64,000 nucleotides of DNA from the NCBI RefSeq assembly GCF_037996645.1, contig NZ_JBBMXV010000004.1:149684-213683 (forward strand), in the 5' to 3' direction. Position 1 is the stretch's first letter. Every line of letters begins with the position of its first letter. The notes below the pieces were generated by a model, which saw only the letters and a program-made list of their open reading frames with translations, ran no database searches and was not told the origin of the DNA. Shown here in pieces: positions 58,073 to 64,000 of this stretch. The position numbers were made by a program, and so were the translations under genes. Source of the DNA: Halalkalicoccus tibetensis (GTDB lineage Archaea; Halobacteriota; Halobacteria; Halobacteriales; Halalkalicoccaceae).

Positions 58073-58549
58073 TCAGGCGGCGTCGCCCGCGGCCTCCGCG
58101 ACCTCGTCGTAGTCGGGCTCGGCGCCGGGGTCGTCGCTCACCCATGCGTAGGTGACCTCGCCGTCGGCGTCGAGGACGAAGACGGCGCGCTTCGCGACGC
58201 CGTGATAACCCATCTCCTCGAAGTCCATCTCCGCGTCGTAGGCGTCGATGATCTCCTTGTTCGTGTCGCTGACGAGGCCGAACTCCAGACCCTCCTGCTC
58301 GCGGAACTCGTTGAGCGCGAAGGGGGTGTCGACGCTCACCCCGTAGAGGGTCGCGCCGCTCTCCTGGAGGCGGTCGAGGTCGCCCTGGAGCGTGTTCATC
58401 TCGGAGGTACAGACGCTCGTGAACGCGCCGGGGAAGAAGGCCAGTACGACGGGGCCGTCCCCGAGGTTCTCGGAGAGCGTGAACGGCTCGACGTCGCCGT
58501 TCGCGAGCGGTGCGGTGAAGTCGGGGGCTGCGTCGCCTACGTCTACCAT
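58073..58549 (-). CDS. Peroxiredoxin (1-Cys type)
   Basis: A 158-residue AhpC/TSA-fold protein. The peroxidatic Cys47 is in FFPGAFTSVCTSEMNTLQ; it is the only cysteine in the protein, so it is a 1-Cys enzyme that needs an external thiol. It reduces hydroperoxides. The external reductant may be a low-molecular-weight thiol such as gamma-glutamylcysteine (inference). Located between the HD gene and the Xi-class transferase-like gene on the same strand. Confidence 0.9.
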   Translation of the reverse strand: MVDVGDAAPDFTAPLANGDVEPFTLSENLGDGPVVLAFFPGAFTSVCTSEMNTLQGDLDRLQESGATLYGVSVDTPFALNEFREQEGLEFGLVSDTNKEIIDAYDAEMDFEEMGYHGVAKRAVFVLDADGEVTYAWVSDDPGAEPDYDEVAEAAGDAA

Positions 58550-58611
58550 ATCAGGGCCAACGACCGCCGGCCGGAAACAGGTTGTGTTCGCGGCGAGCCC
58601 CGTTCCGAGGC

Positions 58612-59598
58612 TCAGTCCGCTCGGGCCAGCGCCGCCGGCGGTTCGCCCTCCAGTTCGCCGCGGTCGTGGGGCGCCTCGAAGTCCAGATCCGGCCCGCGCG
58701 CGATGATCCGCGTGGGAGTGACGTCCGGGTGGGTGGTGTAGTAGTGTTCCTTGATGTGGTCCATGTCCACCGTCTCGGCGACGCCGGGGGTCTGGTACAG
58801 GTCGCGCAGATACGGCCAGAGGTTCTCGTAGTCCCGGATCTGCATCACGTTACACATGAAGTGGGTGTGATAGACCTGATCGAATCGAACGAGGGTGGTG
58901 AACATGCAGACGTCGGCATCGGTGAGGCGGTCCCCGGCGAGGTAGCGCTGCTCTCCGAGGACCGAATCCCAGTGGTCGAGCGCCGAGAAGAGGTCGTCGA
59001 TGGCCTCGTCGTAAGCCTCCTGTGAGCCCGCAAAGCCCGCCCGGTAGACCCCGTTGTTGATCGGCTCGTAGATTGCGTCGATGATCTCGTCGACCTCCTC
59101 GCGATAGCCTTCGGGATAGAGGTCGACGTCGCGGGTCGCCTGCTCCTCGAACTCGGTGTCGAGCATCCGCAGGACCTCGCGGGACTCGTTGTTGACGATG
59201 GTCCCTTCCTCCTCGTCCCAGAGCACCGGGACGGTCACCCGGGCGGTGACGTCGGGGTCGGCCTGCACGTAGAGCTCCCGGAGGTAGTCGGCGCCCAGCA
59301 CCGGATCCTCGGTACAGCCCTCCTTCTCGGGGCTGAACTGCCAGCCGTCCTCGTCGCGGAAGGGATCGACCACCGAGACGGAAATCGCGTCCTCCAGGCC
59401 CTTCAGCGAGCGCGCGATCAGGGTCCGGTGGGCCCATGGGCAGGCATAGGAGACGTAGAGGCGGTAGCGGCCGGCCTCGGCGGGGAACTCCTCGCCGATC
59501 CAGTCGCGGAAGGTGGTCTCCTGGCGCTCGAACGCGCCGTCGTCGTTCGTCGTCTCGTAGGCGTCGGTGCGCCACTCGCCGTCGACCAGTTGGTTCAC
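58612..59598 (-). CDS. Xi-class glutathione-S-transferase-like reductase (YqjG/ECM4 type)
   Basis: A GTG start at 59598 gives a 328-residue protein beginning MNQLVDGEWRTDAYETTNDD. The thioredoxin-fold active site is YACPWAHRTL with Cys53; PCPWAHR-type sites are diagnostic of Xi-class glutathionyl-hydroquinone reductases. The helical C-terminal domain includes YLAGDRLTDADVCMFTTLVR. Haloarchaea make gamma-glutamylcysteine instead of glutathione, so the thiol substrate is probably that one (inference). Same direction as peroxiredoxin. Confidence 0.85.
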   Translation of the reverse strand: MNQLVDGEWRTDAYETTNDDGAFERQETTFRDWIGEEFPAEAGRYRLYVSYACPWAHRTLIARSLKGLEDAISVSVVDPFRDEDGWQFSPEKEGCTEDPVLGADYLRELYVQADPDVTARVTVPVLWDEEEGTIVNNESREVLRMLDTEFEEQATRDVDLYPEGYREEVDEIIDAIYEPINNGVYRAGFAGSQEAYDEAIDDLFSALDHWDSVLGEQRYLAGDRLTDADVCMFTTLVRFDQVYHTHFMCNVMQIRDYENLWPYLRDLYQTPGVAETVDMDHIKEHYYTTHPDVTPTRIIARGPDLDFEAPHDRGELEGEPPAALARAD

Positions 59599-59630
59599 GT
59601 GAACTCTACGGCTCGGAGATATAAAACCGC

Positions 59631-59867
59631 TCAGCCCGCGTCCGGGACGGAGGTTATCACGTACCACTCGTCCCACTCCTCCTCGCTTTCGGGCCGCGAG
59701 CGGCGCTCGACCTCGACGCCGTAGGCGGTCTCGTCGGCGTGGTCGGCACAGACCGGCCGTACCTCGTCGTCGACGCCCCGGACGTAGATCCCGCCGCGCG
59801 GGTCGATCTCGTCGTCGCAGTCCTGACAAGCGATCGAGGGCGGGAGGGTCCGGCCGATCAGCTCCAT
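59631..59867 (-). CDS. Small zinc-ribbon-like protein
   Basis: Starts at MELIGRTLPPSIACQDCDDE; an ATG 13 codons earlier is open too. A 78-residue protein with CQDC and a later Cys-Ala-Asp-His (PVCADHADE) that could make a small zinc site. The end is acidic (RPESEEEWDEWYVITSV). Divergently arranged between the GST-like and pheT genes, on the same strand. Function unknown. Confidence 0.6.
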   Translation of the reverse strand: MELIGRTLPPSIACQDCDDEIDPRGGIYVRGVDDEVRPVCADHADETAYGVEVERRSRPESEEEWDEWYVITSVPDAG

Positions 59868-59922
59868 GGTCGGCGTTGGCCCGCCACCGTGATAAGTGAT
59901 GGTCACTACCGCGCCCGTCAGT

Positions 59923-61626
59923 TCACTCCAGCGCGTCCAGCCGGAATTCGAAGGCCGCGACGGGGAGCTCGAGGTCGTGTTCGACGAGAACGGCGGGGTG
60001 GATCTCGCCGACGATTCCGGCTTCCTCGCCGTCGAGCACGACCGAGGCCGCCCGTCCGTCGATGAAGGAGGGGTGCTCGGTCGGCGGCGTCTCCAGCTCG
60101 ACGTCGAAGCTCCGCGCGAGCGCCTGCAGGCGGCCCTTGGTGTCCTCGTAGGAGGCGTCGGTCCGCGCGAGAACGCCGGCCACCGTGCGCCGCTCGGCGA
60201 CGCCCGTCTCTGTCGAGTCGTCGAGCTCGGCGGCGAAGCCGACCTCCGCGAGGTCCTGGGGGTAGGATCGATGCGTGTTGTTCTCGAGGACCATCAGCAG
60301 CGAGGGCAGCGCCCACGTGCGGACGATCGTGTAGTCCTCGCTGTAGGGCTCGCGGATGGTCGCGGGCTCGCCGGCGCCGAGGACGCCCTCGCCGGGCTCT
60401 ATGCCCATCCGTTCCGCATTCTCGGCCTCGTTGGTGAGGTGGAAGTTGAGCGTGTCCTCGAAGCCGAGCCCGACCAGGACGTTCCGCGTTGCGTCCTCCA
60501 GCCGAGTCCGTTCATGGCGCCCGCCGACGGTGCTCACGTCGGGGTAGCTGGGGATCAGCCCGTCGAAGCCGTAGGCCCGGCCCACGTCGTCGATCAGGTC
60601 CACCGGATGGAGGACGTCGACGCGATAGGGCGGGATCTCGACGTCGTAGGCGGTCTCCTCGCCGAGTACCTGGGTCGCGGACAGCCCCGAGCGCTCGAAG
60701 CAGTCGATGAGCGTCTCGGGGTCGAACTCCATGCCGAGCATCCGCTCGATGCGGTCGTGGGAGACGCGCTTTTCACGAACTTCGAAATCCGGCCTGAGCA
60801 GCGTGCCGTCGGGGTGCTCGACCTCGACCTCCTCGATCGTCGCGCCGCGGGCCGACAGCGCGTAGCAGACGATCGCGCACATCCGGTCGATCGTCCACTG
60901 GTCGGTGCCCGTGAGCTCGACGAACAGCTCCCGCGAGTCCGTCGAGACCTCCGTGCGCCGCCCGTTGATCACCGGCGGGAACGAAAAGAGGCCGAGCTCG
61001 TCGTAGATCGCCGGATACCGGTCGTAATCCTCGACGAGGTCGGCGTACTCCCGTCCCGTGGCGTGGTCCTCGAGCACCTCCGCGGGCGTGAGCTCGCGGT
61101 CGGAATCGAGGGGGACGAACCGTGGCTCGTCGGGCTCGACGCCCGTATACCGGATCGACGGGCCGGCCTCCTCCGAGAGGGACTTACCCTTCAGCATCGT
61201 CAGGTCGTGGATGCCGATCGCGCCCTTCGCGCGTTTCCGGCCCATCGTCGCGTGGAGCTTCTCCTGGAGCTGGATCAGCGAGTCTAGCCCCGCCTCGTCG
61301 AGGTCGACCCCGCGGATCACCGCGCCGGTGACGTAGGGTCGCTCCTCGGGAACGTCGTCGATCTCGATCGTCCAGTCGGGGTCGTTCGTCGGCGGGACGT
61401 AGGTGCCCCGCTCCTCGCCGTAGTGATACCTGAGCGAGCGCGCGACCCCCTCGACCGAGAGGCGATCGAGCCGGTCGGGCGCGAACTCGAACTGGAGCTC
61501 GCCCTCCTCCGTCTCGCCCTCGTACTCCAGGCCCAATCCGAACAGGTCGTCCTTCAGCCGGTCGTCGTCCTTGTCGGTGCCCGTGAGCTGTCGCAGTTCG
61601 TCGGGATCGATGTCGACGACGGGCAT
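59923..61626 (-). CDS. pheT: Phenylalanyl-tRNA synthetase beta subunit
   Basis: A 567-residue protein with the archaeal PheT layout: VVDIDPDELRQLTGTDKDDD at the N terminus, the B3/B4-like domain (about 120-280, HATMGRKRAKGAIGIHDLTM), B5 domain, and a class II-like catalytic-fold domain with SYPDVSTVGGRHERTRLEDA. It pairs with PheS to form the (alpha beta)2 enzyme. Its start overlaps the stop of pheS by one base. Confidence 0.95.
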   Translation of the reverse strand: MPVVDIDPDELRQLTGTDKDDDRLKDDLFGLGLEYEGETEEGELQFEFAPDRLDRLSVEGVARSLRYHYGEERGTYVPPTNDPDWTIEIDDVPEERPYVTGAVIRGVDLDEAGLDSLIQLQEKLHATMGRKRAKGAIGIHDLTMLKGKSLSEEAGPSIRYTGVEPDEPRFVPLDSDRELTPAEVLEDHATGREYADLVEDYDRYPAIYDELGLFSFPPVINGRRTEVSTDSRELFVELTGTDQWTIDRMCAIVCYALSARGATIEEVEVEHPDGTLLRPDFEVREKRVSHDRIERMLGMEFDPETLIDCFERSGLSATQVLGEETAYDVEIPPYRVDVLHPVDLIDDVGRAYGFDGLIPSYPDVSTVGGRHERTRLEDATRNVLVGLGFEDTLNFHLTNEAENAERMGIEPGEGVLGAGEPATIREPYSEDYTIVRTWALPSLLMVLENNTHRSYPQDLAEVGFAAELDDSTETGVAERRTVAGVLARTDASYEDTKGRLQALARSFDVELETPPTEHPSFIDGRAASVVLDGEEAGIVGEIHPAVLVEHDLELPVAAFEFRLDALE

Positions 61627-63125
61627 CAGTAGGTCACCTCCGCGTTCCGGAGGAACTCGATGTCCGCAAGCGTCCCATGGAGGTCGCGGATGTCCTCGGC
61701 GCCGGTGATGAGCATCGCGAGGCGTTCGAGGGCCAGTCCCCAGGCCATCACGTCACACTCGACGCCGAGCGGCTCGAGCACCTCGGGGCGGAACATCCCC
61801 GAGTTCCCGATCTCGATCAGCTCGCCCGTCTCGGGGTGGTGGCCGAACAGCTCGAAGCTCGGCTCGGTGTAGGGGTTGTAGTGGGGCTTGAACTGCAGGT
61901 CGGTGATGCCGAAGCGCTCGTAGAACTCGGTGAAGGTGCCCTTCAGATCCCGTACTGATAGATCGTCGGCCATCACCCAGCCCTCGATCTGGAAGAACTC
62001 CAGCAGGTGGGTCGGATCGAGCGTGTCGTTTCGATACACCTTCTCGACCGAGAAGTAGCGCTGGGGCGGTTCGAGCTCGCCGACCGCCTCGCCGGAGAGG
62101 TAGCGCATCGACAGCGAGGTGGTGTGGCCCCGCAGGTCCATCCCGCGGGCGACCTCCTCGGTCCACGGCGAGTGATACCCGTCGCCGTCCGCGCCGACGC
62201 CTTCCAAGTGGGCCGAGCGCACGCGTTCGAGGAGCTCCTCGGGGAGTTCGTCGGCCTCGTCGGGCCGCTCGAGGGCGAACTGGTCCCAGTGCGTTCTCGC
62301 GGGGTGGTCCTGGGGCATGAACAGCGCGTCGTTGATCCAGAACTCCGAGTCGACGTGCGGGCCGTCCATCTCCTCGAAGCCCATCCCGACCAGGACGTCC
62401 TTTACGCGGTCCGCGGTCTGGCGGAGGACGTGCTTCTTCCCGCCGACTACTTCGGCGGCGTCTGCCTCGACGTTGTACTCGGCGAACTCCACCTCCTCCC
62501 ACTCGCCGGTCGTGAGCAGTTCGGGGGTGAGCTGGCCCACCGTCTCGCTCTCCTCGATCCCCTCCATCAGCGCGGTGACGCCCGCGTCCGTCAGCGTCAC
62601 CGAGCGGACCGTCGACTCGCGGCGGGAGACGAGGTCGCGCCGATCGAGGGTCGACAGCACCAACTCGTCGGTCACGGGCTCGCCGGCGTCGATCAGCGCC
62701 AACGCGTCGGCCTCCTCGTCCTCCTCGCGATCGGTCGCCGAGAGCTCGCCCGAGTCGATCTCGCCGTATCCCTTCCGGGCGTAGTTCGACAGCGCGATGT
62801 CGACCTCGCCGCCTTCGAGGCCCGATCGACCGATGACCTCGCCCATCGGGACGGGTTCCTCGTCGGCGTCGAGCTCGAGGGCGGCCTCGTGGAGCCGTCG
62901 CTCGGGCAGTCCCATCTCGGCGTACTGCTCGCCCTCCTCGGTCAGCGAGACGCCTTCGATCGCCTCCTCGGAGACCTCGAGCAGCCCCTCCTCCTCGAGC
63001 GCGAAGACCGCGCCGGTGACGGTTTCCGGTTTTTCGCCGAGCTCCTCGGCGAGCTGTGCAATCGTGCGCTCCTCGGTGGCGCTTGCCGCCTCGAGGACCG
63101 CCGCTTGTGTCGATGGCAGTCGCAT
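61626..63125 (-). CDS. pheS: Phenylalanyl-tRNA synthetase alpha subunit
   Basis: Starts at MRLPSTQAAVLEAASATEER; seven codons upstream lies another ATG. A 499-residue protein: N-terminal winged-helix repeats (AQLAEELGEKPETVTGAVFA), then the class II catalytic domain with DHPARTHWDQFALE, the motif-2 region around LDPTHLLEFFQIEGWVM, and GNSGMFRPEVLEPLGVECDV near motif 3. It attaches phenylalanine to tRNA-Phe. Next gene on the same strand is thrS. Confidence 0.95.
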   Translation of the reverse strand: MRLPSTQAAVLEAASATEERTIAQLAEELGEKPETVTGAVFALEEEGLLEVSEEAIEGVSLTEEGEQYAEMGLPERRLHEAALELDADEEPVPMGEVIGRSGLEGGEVDIALSNYARKGYGEIDSGELSATDREEDEEADALALIDAGEPVTDELVLSTLDRRDLVSRRESTVRSVTLTDAGVTALMEGIEESETVGQLTPELLTTGEWEEVEFAEYNVEADAAEVVGGKKHVLRQTADRVKDVLVGMGFEEMDGPHVDSEFWINDALFMPQDHPARTHWDQFALERPDEADELPEELLERVRSAHLEGVGADGDGYHSPWTEEVARGMDLRGHTTSLSMRYLSGEAVGELEPPQRYFSVEKVYRNDTLDPTHLLEFFQIEGWVMADDLSVRDLKGTFTEFYERFGITDLQFKPHYNPYTEPSFELFGHHPETGELIEIGNSGMFRPEVLEPLGVECDVMAWGLALERLAMLITGAEDIRDLHGTLADIEFLRNAEVTY

Positions 63126-63196
63126 TCGTTGTGTGAGTGGTCGCAAAGCAGTCGTTTAGCGGTTCCGGACTCCGCGGGCTCGTCGAGCGGACGCGG

Positions 63197-64000
63197 CTAT
63201 TCGAGGAAGTCCGGCTCGGTGCGCTTCTGGCCGACCTCGCTGCCGAGGTGGTCGCGGAACTCGACCGGCGAGACGTCGTCGCGCTCGCGCTCGAAGCGAT
63301 CCCGGACCGAGACCGTGCCGGCCTCCTCCTCGTTGCCCCCGACGATCAGCATGTATGGAACGCGGTCGTCGTGCGCTGTTTGAATCTTCTTGCCGATGGT
63401 CCACGATCGGTCCTCGATCCCCACGCGGAACTCCGAGAGTTCGTCCTTGACCTCCTCGGCGTACGCGACGTTGTCGTCGCTGATCGGCAGGATCCGCACC
63501 TGCTCGGGCGCGAGCCACGTCGGGAAGTTCCCGTTGAAGTGCTCGATCATCACGCCCATGAACCGCTCGAAGCTTCCTAACAGAGCCCGGTGGACCATCA
63601 CGGGGCGGTGTTCCTCGTTGTCCTCGCCCGTGTAGGTGAGATCGAGGCGCTCGGGGATGTTGAAGTCGAGCTGGACGGTGCCGATCGTCCACTCCCGTCC
63701 GAGGGTGTCCCGGGCGTCGAGGCCGATCTTCGGGCCGTAGAAGGCCGCCTCGCCCTCCTCGACGTCGTAGTCGAGGCCCTCGTTCTCGAGGGACTCCCGC
63801 AGGGCCTCGGTGGCCTCCGACCAGACCTCGTCGCTTCCCACTGCCGTCTCGCCCTTCGTCTCGAGCTTGTAGATGACCTCGAGGTCGAACTCGGTGTAGA
63901 TCTCCTCGATAACGCGCAGCGTCTCGGTGATCTCGCGCTCGATCTGGTCGGGGCGGATGAAGGCGTGGCCGTCGTCCTGGGTCATGCCCCGGACCCTGAG
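63197..64000 (-). CDS. thrS: Threonyl-tRNA synthetase, C-terminal part (window cuts it)
   Basis: The reading frame runs past the end of the window; only the C-terminal 267 codons are seen. [20 protein letters not shown] is the class II motif-2 region of Thr[22 protein letters not shown]-type residues (motif 3 neighbourhood), [20 protein letters not shown] (motif 3) and the C-terminal anticodon-binding domain ([20 protein letters not shown]) follow. It attaches threonine to tRNA-Thr. Apparent internal ATG at 63985 is not the start. Confidence 0.95.
   Translation of the reverse strand, partial: LRVRGMTQDDGHAFIRPDQIEREITETLRVIEEIYTEFDLEVIYKLETKGETAVGSDEVWSEATEALRESLENEGLDYDVEEGEAAFYGPKIGLDARDTLGREWTIGTVQLDFNIPERLDLTYTGEDNEEHRPVMVHRALLGSFERFMGVMIEHFNGNFPTWLAPEQVRILPISDDNVAYAEEVKDELSEFRVGIEDRSWTIGKKIQTAHDDRVPYMLIVGGNEEEAGTVSVRDRFERERDDVSPVEFRDHLGSEVGQKRTEPDFLE

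Noticed and set aside
1-64000. CRISPR array or rRNA operon
   Set aside because: No array of regularly spaced repeats and no rRNA signatures were seen on either strand.

Overview
The window comes from a high-GC halophilic archaeon (class Halobacteria). Several things point there: very acidic proteins, archaeal TFE and aIF-1A, the archaeal RNase P subunit Rpp21, an archaeal 7S (SRP) RNA, a bacterio-opsin-activator type regulator, halocyanin, archaeal lipid and mevalonate genes, twin-arginine signal peptides on exported proteins, and many genes with a TATA-like box about 25 to 30 bases before the ATG (leaderless transcripts). The genus cannot be fixed from sequence alone. Most of the window is chromosomal housekeeping DNA, with two AT-rich inserts.

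Layout. 0-7.6 kb: gamma-glutamyltransferase, an AbrB-PhoU regulator, an NAD-kinase-like protein, a TFE operon (tfe, DUF2110, DUF5803, CinA-like) and Trm56. 7.6-17.1 kb: an acetate module with a universal stress protein, a two-subunit sodium:solute symporter, two acetyl-CoA synthetases and, between them, a Bat-type regulator. 17.13-18.75 kb: an AT-rich transposon-like insert with 17-base terminal inverted repeats and a perfect 8-base target duplication, carrying one AlbA/Schlafen-type gene and no transposase. 18.8-21.4 kb: a 3-hydroxyisobutyrate-dehydrogenase-like gene and a second AT-rich patch with small membrane proteins and a Tat-exported protein. 21.5-29.5 kb: an Rpp21/YhbY/MscS RNA-processing cluster, the SRP RNA gene, cysteine synthase, an archaeal lipid UbiA prenyltransferase and a creatininase-family amidohydrolase. 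29.6-36.3 kb: MsrA, tRNA-Arg(TCG), an NDH-2-like enzyme, phosphomevalonate decarboxylase and endonuclease III. 36.3-42.9 kb: a halocyanin / Rieske / split cytochrome b respiratory operon with its small membrane partners. 43-52.5 kb: a degenerate NAD-kinase paralogue, an M28 peptidase, arginase, a winged-helix regulator, a second NDH-2-like enzyme and a nucleoside salvage set (uridine phosphorylase, cytidine deaminase, phosphohexomutase-family mutase). 52-64 kb: a Trm9-like methyltransferase beside tRNA-Gly(TCC), aIF-1A, a phosphate transporter, peroxiredoxin, a Xi-class glutathione-S-transferase-like enzyme, pheT-pheS and the 3' part of thrS.

The genes group into an acetate uptake and activation unit with its likely regulator, an electron-transfer unit in which a membrane-bound blue-copper protein may take the place of cytochrome c, and an information-processing set. 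The most unusual items are the transposase-less insertion at 17.13-18.75 kb, the regulator whose N-terminal half is a catalytically degenerate tyrosine recombinase, the 85-base inverted repeat around 45.5-48.5 kb, and the hairpin that overlaps the 5' end of tRNA-Gly.
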